DNA of 18,659 nt from an uncultured Lachnospiraceae bacterium. GTDB lineage: Bacteria; Bacillota; Clostridia; Lachnospirales; Lachnospiraceae. The translations under genes and the position numbers were made by a program. The notes beneath the pieces were generated by a model, which did not search any database, was not told where the DNA came from, and saw only the letters and a list, made by a program, of their open reading frames with translations. This document shows, in pieces, positions 1 through 7,846 of this stretch (its first letter is position 1; every line of letters starts with the position of its first letter). The DNA lies in assembly GCA_902476645.1 (NCBI GenBank), contig CABSEG010000059.1:1-18659 (forward strand), written 5' to 3'.

Positions 1-651
1 GGCCGGTGTTTCATTCTTAAAGTCAATGGTGACCACGCCTCCAATGGCACAGGCCATCTGATCCAGCAGTCCGGATTGTTTGCTCCAGTATTCGTTCTCG
101 GCATACTGTCCGATCTTTGCATAATCTACGTAATCCATCTTTCCCTGGTTGCTGAAATAATCTACGATGGCGCAAATCAACATCTCAAAAGAAGCTGATG
201 AACTGACGCCGGCCGCGCCGATTACATCCGTAGTCACATAGGCGTCAAATCCTTCCACCTGGAATCCGCGCTTTTGAAAGCCCTCAAAAATCCCTATCAA
301 AAGTGACTGGGTTCCCTTATTTTTGCAGCTGGTATCCATCTGCTCTAAATCTATGGTCAGGCTCTGATTATAGTTCTCACTGATGACATGAACCAATGAA
401 GTTCCATTCTTTCTCGCTGCCGCAACCGTATCCATAGCAATGCTTCCGGTCAGCACCTTTCCGTGGTTATGATCCGTATGATTTCCCAAGATCTCTGTTC
501 TGCCCGGGGAGGTAAAGAAATCCACTTCTCCCTCTCCAAACGCCTTAAAAAACTCCCTCTGCAAATGTTCATATCTTTCCTGCTGCGCCTGAAGATTTTC
601 CTCCCCATATACCTTTTTTAACAGTTCTGCTGCCTGTTCTTTCTGAAACAT
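1..651 (-). CDS. galK: Galactokinase (GHMP kinase), 3' end cut by window
   Basis: Phosphorylates alpha-D-galactose to galactose-1-phosphate with ATP, the entry step of the Leloir pathway, in the cytoplasm. The window holds the first 217 residues; the usual length is near 390-430, so roughly the C-terminal half lies beyond base 1. Visible motifs are the N-terminal galactokinase signature PGRTEILGNHTDHNHGK (residues 49-65), the GHMP ATP-binding loop GAAGVSSSA (145-153), and SGLLDQMA (193-200), which carries the catalytic-base Asp. The signature departs from the textbook GRxNLIGEHxDY form: Glu replaces Asn and Asn replaces Glu. I believe related variants occur in clostridial and bifidobacterial galactokinases. 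The ATG is chosen because GGAGG lies about 10 bases upstream. It has its own promoter at 697-726. Specificity for galactose over another hexose is inferred from family only. Confidence 0.88.
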   Translation of the reverse strand, partial: MFQKEQAAELLKKVYGEENLQAQQERYEHLQREFFKAFGEGEVDFFTSPGRTEILGNHTDHNHGKVLTGSIAMDTVAAARKNGTSLVHVISENYNQSLTIDLEQMDTSCKNKGTQSLLIGIFEGFQKRGFQVEGFDAYVTTDVIGAAGVSSSASFEMLICAIVDYFSNQGKMDYVDYAKIGQYAENEYWSKQSGLLDQMACAIGGVVTIDFKNETPA

Positions 652-696
652 CCGATATGTACCTCCTCTATTTTATTCAGACTTTTATCATCTCTC

Positions 697-726
697 ATTA
701 TACTGGAGTTGTAATCCATATTTCAA
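697..726 (-). promoter_or_regulatory. Predicted galK promoter
   Basis: On the minus strand, TTGAAA (721-726) is followed by an 18-base spacer and TATAAT (697-702). The -10 is a perfect sigma-A match and lies about 45 bases before the galK start. No clear catabolite-repression or repressor palindrome was seen next to it. Confidence 0.65.
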
Positions 727-802
727 GTACTATTTTCAGTTCTTTTCCGATGCCATGTCCTTGCTAAACCTCTGTTTCACCATAAACAAAAAGAGACATG
801 AA

Positions 803-840
803 GGGAAATTCACATGGCCGCATAGCCATGTGTCTTTCCC
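803..840 (-). terminator. Hairpin downstream of nrdJ, probable terminator
   Basis: An inverted repeat: an 8-base perfect inner stem CACATGGC/GCCATGTG around a CGCATA loop, then a two-base internal mismatch and an outer GGGAAA/TTTCCC stem. It lies 38 bases after the nrdJ stop. On the minus strand a CTCTTTTTG stretch follows about 10 bases later rather than directly, so it is an imperfect intrinsic terminator. It separates nrdJ from the galK promoter. Confidence 0.6.
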
Positions 841-878
841 ACCCATGCCGATATCTATCATCACCGTTGCTTTGTATT

Positions 879-3221
879 TTACCGTACCGGGCACACGCCG
901 TTGGCGCAGTCTGATGCCCCTATATCCAGCTCCATCTCTTCGTGCTCATATTTTGCCAGCAGTGAGGGGTTGAATGCACGCATATCAGCTTTCCTCTGCT
1001 CATACTCCTCTTTCGTGATCTCCTCATAGGGCAAAAGCTCATAAAAGCTGTCATCATAGCTTAAGAAGGACAGTGCCACCACATCATCCCAATGGTCCCA
1101 AACCCACTGTTCCACCTGATCCCACTCATGATCCCGCACATGAACAGTGATGGAGCAGTTATGGTCCACATAGTGTTCCATAAACATCTTATAATTTTCC
1201 AGCTGCTGTACAGCTGACACGTCCGCCTTTACACAGCCTGCAGGAGCTTTCACCGGAAATTCTACCACCTTTGTGACAGGATCGTCTGGGTCTTGTCCCA
1301 CCTCCGGCAACACCGGATAGCCCAAATCCTCACAGACTCTGCATAGGGGGTCCGCCGCGTTGATGCGCACCCTGCGGATATAGTAGGGGGCATGGGAATA
1401 ATGTACTCCGTTGGAAACCGTAGGCAAAAGAGACAATGTTCCTTCCGGTTTTACAGTGGTAACCAACAAAGGCTTGGCTCCTCCCAACCTGGTCGCAATG
1501 GTTTCTGCCGCCTTATGAGCCGTCTCTCTGAGCTTCTTTAAAAGCGCAATCTGCTCCTCAACCGTCATCTCCGTAGCGTTCACCATATCCTGCCAGCCGG
1601 TCAGAGAACAGCCAAGCAGCCGATCTCTTTGCTGTACCTGATTCCACCGGTGAATCTCCAACTCTCTGCAGGTCATTCGATACCCGGCTCTGGCAGACAA
1701 TCGCTGGGCTTCCAAAAGCCCCTTTTCATCCAGCTTTCCATCCTTTACAAACCCCATCACATTAACAGTCGTTAAATTGCAAAGTCCGTGGCTGTCCAGC
1801 AAAATTTCTCCGCAAGGGTTACAGCCATTAAAATTAGGTCTTCTTTTCTTTCCGGCCTCCTCATTAATCCACCCTGGCTCCCCGGAATAGCGCATTTGCT
1901 GCAAATGCCAGTGAAGCTTTTCTCTCGTAGGTTTACGACGATAGTAGATGGAATTGTTGCTCATCTGCCGATGGGCAATGGATTTATCAATCTCCCACCG
2001 TCCTCCCACCTGGCGATAAAGATGATTTTTTGCCTCAATACAGGTCTCATCCTCCGCATCAATCAGGCCGATCTCCGAGGTTCTGCGCACACCTCCTGAC
2101 ACTACATTCTCACCGATGATATTTGCAATATCCAAAAGGTCAATCGGCTTCAGCCGGGTATACTCTGCCTTGTCTCTGGCTCCGGCTGCTGTAATGACCT
2201 TATGGATCTTATCTAACATGGTCATCATAGAGCCATATCCGCTGGCCGTTCCCCCGAAGTTTTTCAGCCTTTCTCCTCTCGGCCGTATAGAGTCATAGAC
2301 CACTACCATTTCCTGAATCTTGCTGTATTCCCGGTTTGTGAGGATATCAAAATAATGCTCCAGAGCCTGAGCCCATCCTTCTTTGGAATCTCCTACGGAT
2401 ATAGTCACAGAATTCCTGGTAAAAGACAGATCTGTAAATTCCAGACGATCCTGGGGCGGGCAGGCATCATAGGCCTTGTGCAGAATCTTTACGTTGGTGC
2501 GGATTTTTGGTAGTTTTTCTGCGTCGTCCTTTAACACACGCACTCCCACGCCGCTTCCTACCATAAGTAGATAAAACAGATCGTGATAGGCATGATAATC
2601 GTCAATCACCTCAAAAGCACAGTTATAGTTGGCCATGGGGTAATCTTCCGCCACAGGAGTATTTCCCACCCAGAGTGTTCTTCCTGATAAGAACTGCTTC
2701 AGGTGGTAAATATTATCGTAGAGCTTTTCCGCTTCCTCCCTGGATGTAGGAGCCAAGGAACAGTTATATTCCACGGCTCTTCGCACGGTTTCCCACCAGA
2801 ACTCCCGGCGTCCGAATTTTGGCAAATATCTGGAATACGTTCTGGTATAGACAAAAGAGCCCAACTGTTCCATAGGATTTGGGGCATGCTTATAAGGACT
2901 TAAAAACTCCCGGCTTAACAACCCCTCTTTCCATTCCCCACTGGTGCGCTCTTTCTCTTTCTCCAGCCGATATAGAATATATGACTTCGCTGTCTGGTAG
3001 CATCCCTGTTCAAACAGAATTTCTTCTACCGTATCCTGAATCTTTTCAATATCCAGAATCCCCTCACCGGTGGCTGCCAGTTTACACACTGCCGCGTCGG
3101 TGGCTCTCTGCACCATTTCCATGTCATGCTCCCCTGCTGCTGCGGAAGCCAGGGCAATGGCGCGGGCAATAAACTCTGCATCAAAGGGTACTACTTTGCC
3201 GCTGCGTTTGCGTACATTCAT
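879..3221 (-). CDS. nrdJ: Adenosylcobalamin-dependent ribonucleoside-triphosphate reductase (class II)
   Basis: Reduces ribonucleoside triphosphates to deoxyribonucleotides, using adenosylcobalamin to make the active-site thiyl radical; cytoplasmic and oxygen-independent. The protein is 780 residues. Residues 1 to about 90 form an ATP-cone allosteric domain (MNVRKRSGKVVPFD start). The catalytic barrel follows, with FNGCNPCGEI (464-473) giving the radical Cys470 and Glu472, and partner cysteines Cys201 and Cys481. The tail has CANGVC (Cys772, Cys777), the shuttle pair that matches Cys731/Cys736 of the Lactobacillus leichmannii enzyme in spacing. That enzyme has 739 residues. Start supported by AGGAGG about 8 bases upstream. 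No NrdR gene or activase is nearby. An NrdR-like box lies about 60 bases upstream. Assignment to the monomeric RTPR type rests on length and motif layout. Confidence 0.93.
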   Translation of the reverse strand: MNVRKRSGKVVPFDAEFIARAIALASAAAGEHDMEMVQRATDAAVCKLAATGEGILDIEKIQDTVEEILFEQGCYQTAKSYILYRLEKEKERTSGEWKEGLLSREFLSPYKHAPNPMEQLGSFVYTRTYSRYLPKFGRREFWWETVRRAVEYNCSLAPTSREEAEKLYDNIYHLKQFLSGRTLWVGNTPVAEDYPMANYNCAFEVIDDYHAYHDLFYLLMVGSGVGVRVLKDDAEKLPKIRTNVKILHKAYDACPPQDRLEFTDLSFTRNSVTISVGDSKEGWAQALEHYFDILTNREYSKIQEMVVVYDSIRPRGERLKNFGGTASGYGSMMTMLDKIHKVITAAGARDKAEYTRLKPIDLLDIANIIGENVVSGGVRRTSEIGLIDAEDETCIEAKNHLYRQVGGRWEIDKSIAHRQMSNNSIYYRRKPTREKLHWHLQQMRYSGEPGWINEEAGKKRRPNFNGCNPCGEILLDSHGLCNLTTVNVMGFVKDGKLDEKGLLEAQRLSARAGYRMTCRELEIHRWNQVQQRDRLLGCSLTGWQDMVNATEMTVEEQIALLKKLRETAHKAAETIATRLGGAKPLLVTTVKPEGTLSLLPTVSNGVHYSHAPYYIRRVRINAADPLCRVCEDLGYPVLPEVGQDPDDPVTKVVEFPVKAPAGCVKADVSAVQQLENYKMFMEHYVDHNCSITVHVRDHEWDQVEQWVWDHWDDVVALSFLSYDDSFYELLPYEEITKEEYEQRKADMRAFNPSLLAKYEHEEMELDIGASDCANGVCPVR

Positions 3222-3281
3222 CCGATATTCCTCCTACTAAAGCCTGAATCGTGGCATATTTTGTATTTTCCATTTTTAGAC

Positions 3282-3297
3282 ACGCAATATATAGTAT
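3282..3297. promoter_or_regulatory. NrdR-box-like operator upstream of nrdJ
   Basis: The sequence ACGCAATATATAGTAT matches the NrdR consensus acaCwAtATaTwgtgt at 14 of 16 positions. A weaker copy (9 of 16) lies at 3251-3266, 31 bases centre to centre, which is about three helical turns as in typical paired NrdR boxes. The strong box overlaps the predicted -10 of nrdJ, so NrdR-type repression is expected. NrdR itself is not in the window. Confidence 0.6.
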
Positions 3298-3319
3298 ACT
3301 ATATTCGTTCCGAAATCAA
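3291..3319 (-). promoter_or_regulatory. Predicted nrdJ promoter
   Basis: On the minus strand, TTGATT (3314-3319) is followed by 17 bases and TACTAT (3291-3296). An overlapping better -10, TATACT (3293-3298), would give a 15-base spacer. The region also contains a 16-base perfect palindrome, ATATAGTATACTATAT (3289-3304), so the exact -10 is uncertain. Both choices overlap the NrdR-like box. Confidence 0.45.
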
Positions 3320-3358
3320 GCGGTACTTTTCCATTTTTCAAATTAGAAATTTCTTCCA

Positions 3359-4249
3359 TTACCGCCCTTCCTCCATCTTTGCCGCACTTCGATGAAGACA
3401 TTTCGTTCTGGAGAATGAGGTTTTTATAGCAGTCTTGGGACAGCTTTTCATACAATCCCCACAGCGAATGCACTCCCTGCTGTTTGGATGTTCCCAAACC
3501 CGGATATCCATCTTACAGGTTTTCTGGCATTTGCCGCACTGAATACAAGCCTCCGTATCCACCTCATAGCGATAGTATGCAATGGGATGAAATAGTCCGT
3601 AGATGGCCCCCAACGGACACAGATACTTACAAAAGGGACGATATACTATTATAGACAGTAGTAACAAAACAGCCAGTATTCCCAATTTCCATGCATACAG
3701 AAAACCTATGGTATCTCTCAGCATCTCATTGGCCAAAACCATGGGAATTCCACCTCCCAGAGTTCCGCTTGGACAGATATACTGACAAAACCAGGGCTTT
3801 CCCTGTCCGATGATATCCACTGCAAACAGAGGCAGGAGAATCACAAATACGGCCAAAATGACATACTTCATCCACACAAGAACACGATGTCCATAAAGAT
3901 TTTTCCACTTTTTTATGAAGGGAATCTTATAGATCAGATCCTGTATCAACCCAAAAGGACAAAGCCACCCGCATACGACTCTCCCGATCAGGGTTCCCAC
4001 CAGAAGTAAAAATCCTACTATGTAAAATGAAAATTGATATTTTCTGCTTCCCAGGACTGCCTGCAAAGAACCAATGGGACAGGAACCTAAGGCTCCGGGG
4101 CAGGAATAACAATTTAATCCCGGAACACATAAATTTTTCGTAGGTCCTGTATAGATTTTTCCTTTCAAAAATCCTGCAACGTAGCCATTTGTCACTGCAG
4201 TCACTGCTATCTGCACCCAAAGACGGATATGCTCTTTCATATTTCTCAT
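3359..4249 (-). CDS. Polytopic 4Fe-4S membrane protein (NapH/CcoG-like)
   Basis: A 296-residue inner-membrane electron-transfer protein. It has about five hydrophobic segments (near 12-30, 74-92, 128-147, 186-203 and a weaker one) and repeated CxxxCP motifs: CGWLCP (93-98), CQYICP (155-160) and CKYLCP (207-212). Two classic ferredoxin cluster motifs close the protein (Cys235/238/241/245 and Cys260/263/266/270). An extra cysteine group lies at 41-57. This layout is that of the NapH/YccM/CcoG group. The ATG at 4249 is preferred over an upstream TTG at 4261, which would overlap the preceding gene and has no ribosome site. It is last in an operon with the TlpA-like lipoprotein and the small CXXC protein, so a role in passing electrons across the membrane to extracytoplasmic thiols is plausible but inferred. 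Confidence 0.82.
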   Translation of the reverse strand: MRNMKEHIRLWVQIAVTAVTNGYVAGFLKGKIYTGPTKNLCVPGLNCYSCPGALGSCPIGSLQAVLGSRKYQFSFYIVGFLLLVGTLIGRVVCGWLCPFGLIQDLIYKIPFIKKWKNLYGHRVLVWMKYVILAVFVILLPLFAVDIIGQGKPWFCQYICPSGTLGGGIPMVLANEMLRDTIGFLYAWKLGILAVLLLLSIIVYRPFCKYLCPLGAIYGLFHPIAYYRYEVDTEACIQCGKCQKTCKMDIRVWEHPNSRECIRCGDCMKSCPKTAIKTSFSRTKCLHRSAAKMEEGR

Positions 4250-4253
4250 CCAC

Positions 4254-4400
4254 TTACCCAATTCCTATACACTCCAGACAAATATGAATCGCTTTTACCA
4301 GCACGGTCTCCTGTTCACCCCTGACAATCCCCAGAAGAATACAGACAACTGCTGCCAAAAGTAATCCCCTCCTGCACCAGACTCTTGCCCTAGGCTTCAT
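4254..4400 (-). CDS. Small CXXC-motif membrane protein, 48 aa (CD1871A-like)
   Basis: A 48-residue ORF whose ATG overlaps the last 11 bases of the TlpA-like gene and whose stop lies 4 bases before the 4Fe-4S gene start, so it is embedded in the operon and probably translationally coupled. It has a basic N-terminus (MKPRARVWCRRG), one hydrophobic segment (about residues 13-26, LLLAAVVCILLGIV), and ends in HICLECIGIG with a CLEC motif at Cys41/Cys44. To my knowledge this pattern (one transmembrane helix, then a C-terminal CLECIGIG) matches the family NCBI names CD1871A-family CXXC motif-containing protein, found beside TlpA-like and 4Fe-4S genes in Clostridia. Function unknown; a small thiol relay or assembly partner is possible. 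Recognition is from memory of the tail motif. Confidence 0.75.
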   Translation of the reverse strand: MKPRARVWCRRGLLLAAVVCILLGIVRGEQETVLVKAIHICLECIGIG

Positions 4401-5004
4401 CGCTTACTTTCCCCAACAGTTCATCTATGATAGACATCCAGTCTTCTTTGCTCTTGCTGCCCGTATATACCCCCACTTCCTCACCGTTTTTGTCCACAAC
4501 AACCGTGGTTGGAACTACCTGCACTTCTCCCATATATCCATAATAAAGGTCTTCTGACAGAAGGATGTGGGTGTAATCCGCTGAAGTGGCCTCGACAATC
4601 TCTGAAGCCGTACTGGTATCCGGTTTACTTCCATCTGGAGGCAATACCACATCGCTTAACATTCCCACGATCTGTACGCCCTGATCTGCGTACTCTCTGC
4701 TGATTTCCCCCAAATCTGGCATCTCATTGATACAAGGACCACAAAAAGTTCCCCAGATATTGACCATGGTTAAATCAGCATCCTCAAAAATACTTTGGTC
4801 CACTTCATCTCCTTCCAGAGTCTGGCTGGTAAAATTTCCAAAGACCGCCTCCCCTGCGGTTTCTGTATCACTTTCCTGTGAAGTCTCCACCGTAGCTTCC
4901 GTCTGTACCTGGGTCTCCTTTGGTTCTTCCTTACAGGCAGAAAGAGACACACACATGGCAGAGAGCAGGATTCCCACAGCAATTGGCGTCTTTTTTTTCT
5001 TCAT
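4390..5004 (-). CDS. TlpA-family thiol-disulfide oxidoreductase lipoprotein
   Basis: A 204-residue extracytoplasmic thioredoxin-fold lipoprotein. It has a lysine-rich start, a hydrophobic signal segment and lipobox LSAC (lipidated Cys24). An acidic Thr/Glu/Gln-rich linker (about 25-52) is followed by the thioredoxin domain with WGTFCGPC (residues 84-91, active Cys88/Cys91) and cis-Pro165 in VVPTT. TlpA/ResA-type proteins reduce or rearrange disulfides of exported proteins using electrons relayed through the membrane. It is first in the operon with the CXXC peptide and the 4Fe-4S membrane protein, a likely electron donor here (inference). Start ATG is preceded by GAGGAAAG. It has a near-consensus promoter directly upstream. 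The client protein cannot be inferred. Confidence 0.88.
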   Translation of the reverse strand: MKKKKTPIAVGILLSAMCVSLSACKEEPKETQVQTEATVETSQESDTETAGEAVFGNFTSQTLEGDEVDQSIFEDADLTMVNIWGTFCGPCINEMPDLGEISREYADQGVQIVGMLSDVVLPPDGSKPDTSTASEIVEATSADYTHILLSEDLYYGYMGEVQVVPTTVVVDKNGEEVGVYTGSKSKEDWMSIIDELLGKVSDEA

Positions 5005-5051
5005 AGGCTCTTTCCTCTCAATCCGTAATCATGATTTTTACAGTATTTGTT

Positions 5052-5080
5052 ATATTACCAAAAACGCCCTGACCCGTCAA
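5052..5080 (-). promoter_or_regulatory. Predicted promoter of the TlpA operon
   Basis: On the minus strand, TTGACG (5075-5080) is followed by a 17-base spacer and TAATAT (5052-5057), a strong sigma-A type promoter. It lies about 48 bases upstream of the lipoprotein start and directly after the stop of the phospholipase D-like gene, which suggests an independent transcription unit. Confidence 0.75.
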
Positions 5081-5094
5081 GCCTCGCTCAACTC

Positions 5095-6510
5095 TTACAT
5101 TAAGAATCTGGCCCAACCAGCCACAGTGCGTACCAGTTTCATTCGAATCTTTCTCTTTAGAGACATCTCCTGAGGTTTTTTCCCCTCCGGAGCTACAGAT
5201 TCTTCCTCATTTAGCACGGTCAGTGCATTTTTTTCATATTTTTTCATTTCTCTGCGAAGCTGTCTGTTTAGCGGCTTACTGTCTACCACCAGCATCAATT
5301 CCGTATCCAGATAGGCACTTCTCATATCCCAATTAAAAGATCCCACGGCGCAGAGACGCTTATCTATCGTAAAACATTTTCCATGATAGGATACGCCTCC
5401 GTCATACTCTAAGATTTTCACTCCTGTATCCAGAATCTTTCCCTTATAGCGTTCATAATCCATGGCCCCAAAGGGATTCCCATTATTGGCCACCGAGTTG
5501 GTCATCATTTTAACCTCATCCACCTGCGCACACACCTGTTCCAGCTGACCAAGCATCCACTCATTGCAAATGATATACGGGGTGTGAAACACCACCTCTT
5601 CCTTCGCTTCCTGCATCAACCGGGTCATCTGGTAGAAAACCACCGGTTCCTTGGCCCAGATGGTAGTTGGGTTGGATAAAAGTGAAATCTGTTTGACTGG
5701 CTTGGTCATCGCCTTATAGTCCCATTCTTCAAACCAATCGGGATGGGTTTCCTTTATGTTCTCATATCGCTCGCGTAGCTCCTGCCTTTTTTCTTCCACA
5801 CGCCCGGGACTTTGCAAAAAACTGCTTTCCGGAAAGGTCTTGCAAACCGGCAGATTCCAGATCTTTTCAAAATAGCCGCGCAACTCTCCCAGAGATTCCT
5901 CTGTATCACCCCCACTGTAGACAAGCATGTCCCAGTCATAATTTTTATATCCTGGCTGATCTCCCAGAAAATAATCATAGGTATTGCGTCCTCCCAGGAT
6001 GTAAGCAGTATCGTCCACAATCAGATATTTATCGTGCATTCTGCCCATAGCCGTCCATGGCTTCAGTGGATTTACCTGGTTATAAATCCGAATTTCTGCT
6101 GAAGGCAGACTGGACAGTGCAAAAAAATAAGGGTTTCCATTCATTTCTAAAATGCTGAAGGCCCCGTCAGCCAGTACCTTGACTTCCACTCCACGTTCTG
6201 CCGCCGAAACGAGAGCGGCCAGCATGTCTTTCCCGCTCTCGTCTGAGTCGAACTCAAAAGTAGATAACAAAATCCGTTCCTGGGCCTGGGAAATCAGGCG
6301 GATTCGCTCCTTTAGAGCATCTCCATTATCAGAAATCACGCAGGCCCGTTCCTTTGCGGTCTTGTTCCCGTAAAAGGCTCCTGCGTCAAAAGCTTCCTTC
6401 GTTTTCTCTGTCACCTCAGGCTGATGAATAAACGGAAGGATTGCTCCCAACAAAAAATATAGAACAAAAAGAAGCACCAGAAATCCCACAGCTTTTCCAA
6501 TCGTTTGCAT
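5095..6510 (-). CDS. Phospholipase D-like / cardiolipin-synthase-like membrane protein
   Basis: A 471-residue protein with one N-terminal transmembrane helix (about 7-28) and two HKD catalytic motifs: HDKYLIVD (His159, Lys161, Asp166) followed by GGRN, and HGKCFTID (His376, Lys378, Asp383) followed by GSFNWD. The two motifs form one active site in the PLD superfamily, which hydrolyses or transfers phosphodiester groups of phospholipids. The domain order resembles bacterial cardiolipin synthases, but these usually have two membrane helices, so the substrate is uncertain; a phospholipase is equally possible. The C-terminus is basic. It starts 4 bases after the stop of the cysteine-rich Fe-S protein gene, with AGGAG upstream of the ATG, so the two are co-transcribed. 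No functional link between them is known to me. Confidence 0.85.
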   Translation of the reverse strand: MQTIGKAVGFLVLLFVLYFLLGAILPFIHQPEVTEKTKEAFDAGAFYGNKTAKERACVISDNGDALKERIRLISQAQERILLSTFEFDSDESGKDMLAALVSAAERGVEVKVLADGAFSILEMNGNPYFFALSSLPSAEIRIYNQVNPLKPWTAMGRMHDKYLIVDDTAYILGGRNTYDYFLGDQPGYKNYDWDMLVYSGGDTEESLGELRGYFEKIWNLPVCKTFPESSFLQSPGRVEEKRQELRERYENIKETHPDWFEEWDYKAMTKPVKQISLLSNPTTIWAKEPVVFYQMTRLMQEAKEEVVFHTPYIICNEWMLGQLEQVCAQVDEVKMMTNSVANNGNPFGAMDYERYKGKILDTGVKILEYDGGVSYHGKCFTIDKRLCAVGSFNWDMRSAYLDTELMLVVDSKPLNRQLRREMKKYEKNALTVLNEEESVAPEGKKPQEMSLKRKIRMKLVRTVAGWARFLM

Positions 6511-6514
6511 CTTT

Positions 6515-7810
6515 TTATCTCCTGTGTCTCTTTTTGTGCAAGGACAGCAGCTTATCCAGGTATACGGATTTTAACTGCTTACTGGCCAAAGCCTGCTTTA
6601 CGGGGGATAATTCTAATATAGCTCCGAAAACTGCAGCCATGGCTCTATGACTTGCAAAGGCCTGGTTGTCAAAAATCAAATTTTGGAGCGTTCCCTTTTC
6701 AATGGCCTGAAGCACAAATCTGTGGGTACTGTTTACCGGGGTGATAATCTGCTCCTTTCTGCGCTTTAACTCAATAGCCTTTACGCTGCAGTTTCTGGCA
6801 CATACCCCGCATCCGAGGCAGATATCCCGGTCCACCACAGCTTTTTTCCTGCCATTTTCCCCCTCTTCCATAGAAATGGCCAAAATCGGACAGACCTTTG
6901 CGCACTTTCCACAGCCTTTACATATTTCTTCAGAGATCTCCGGAATATAACTGGTAGTAGCCACAGGCTGCATGGGACTAAACTTCCTGGCCGCCTGAAG
7001 CGCTTCGCAACAACAGCCACAGCAGTTGCAAATAAATGCCGGATGCTCCCTTACATTTTCCCCAATCTGCACCAGATTTGAGGCGTAGGAGCGCTCCAGG
7101 GCATCCAACGCCTCTTCCTTTGAGATCAGTCTCGCATACTGTCCGTGTTCCGCAAGGGATCTGGCCACATTATCGAAAGTCAGGCAGACATCCCATGGAG
7201 CGTTGATCTCACAAGGGTGTCCTGCATGATACATTTTATGACGACAGTAACACAACCCCAGTCCGATATATTCTGCCTCCTCAACGATATGGGTAGCTTT
7301 CTCATAGTCCAGGATATGGTTTGCCTTATCATTGGTCAGCACCGGTTCCTGCACATAGACCCGGCCTAATTTTGTCTCTGTGGCAAAGAACAGATCTTTA
7401 ATAAAGTCCTCCTCCACATTCATGTACTGATAATACAGTTCACCCAGGTATTTCTGATCAATATCCCCTCTGGTCCTCATCAGGGCAAATTCGATAAATC
7501 CAGCCATAGGCGGCGGCATCACAAATTTCCGAACTCTATTATGCCAGGAATCCACCAGCAGGGCCTTCTCACAGAGGTGATCCAGCAGTTTCTCTGCCTT
7601 TCCCTCTGTAGTTCCCCATACCCTGGCCGCCTTTGCAACGGTAAAGGGACGAACCGGCAGAAGTGCCACCCACTTGGCCTCTTTTTCGGTATATAGTACC
7701 TGTAAAATCTTATAAAGGGTTTCCGATGCGGGCGCTCCCTGGGTAAACCAGTTGATACGGTCACTCAGATTGCGGTAAGCGTCCCGTGTTGTTAAGTGTC
7801 CCATTCGCAT
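6515..7810 (-). CDS. Cysteine-rich 4Fe-4S dicluster protein with N-terminal helical domain
   Basis: A 431-residue soluble protein. Residues 1 to about 100 are helical and may be a winged-helix-like domain. A conserved-looking block CYCRH (Cys187, Cys189) with Cys200 and Cys209 follows, then a very dense motif CNCCGCCC (261-268), then two ferredoxin cluster motifs (Cys297/300/303/307 and Cys331/334/337/341). The two ferredoxin motifs should bind [4Fe-4S] clusters; the other ten cysteines could hold further metal centres. I recognise it only as an Fe-S/ferredoxin-type oxidoreductase subunit and cannot name a reaction. Two starts are possible, ATG at 7810 or at 7804; AAGGA lies 6 bases before the second and abuts the first, so 7804 is a real alternative. 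It heads a two-gene unit with the PLD-like gene. Confidence 0.75.
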   Translation of the reverse strand: MRMGHLTTRDAYRNLSDRINWFTQGAPASETLYKILQVLYTEKEAKWVALLPVRPFTVAKAARVWGTTEGKAEKLLDHLCEKALLVDSWHNRVRKFVMPPPMAGFIEFALMRTRGDIDQKYLGELYYQYMNVEEDFIKDLFFATETKLGRVYVQEPVLTNDKANHILDYEKATHIVEEAEYIGLGLCYCRHKMYHAGHPCEINAPWDVCLTFDNVARSLAEHGQYARLISKEEALDALERSYASNLVQIGENVREHPAFICNCCGCCCEALQAARKFSPMQPVATTSYIPEISEEICKGCGKCAKVCPILAISMEEGENGRKKAVVDRDICLGCGVCARNCSVKAIELKRRKEQIITPVNSTHRFVLQAIEKGTLQNLIFDNQAFASHRAMAAVFGAILELSPVKQALASKQLKSVYLDKLLSLHKKRHRR

Positions 7811-7846
7811 TCCTTCTTTCCTGTATCTTTTTACTTTTCCATCCCT

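Noticed and set aside
727..802. A 15-codon minus-strand ORF between nrdJ and galK
   Set aside because: No ribosome site, no recognisable feature, and it ends inside the galK promoter region; taken as chance.
3222..3358. Possible cobalamin riboswitch before the B12-dependent reductase
   Set aside because: The gap is only 137 bases, and I see no B12-box-like or multi-stem pattern; the NrdR-like box explains the regulation better.
4250..4261. TTG start at 4261 for the 4Fe-4S membrane protein
   Set aside because: It overlaps the end of the small CXXC gene, lacks a ribosome site, and a normal ATG follows at 4249.
4727..5173. A 148-codon plus-strand ORF across the TlpA start and the promoter region
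   Set aside because: Antisense to a well-supported lipoprotein gene and its promoter, with no recognisable domain or ribosome site.
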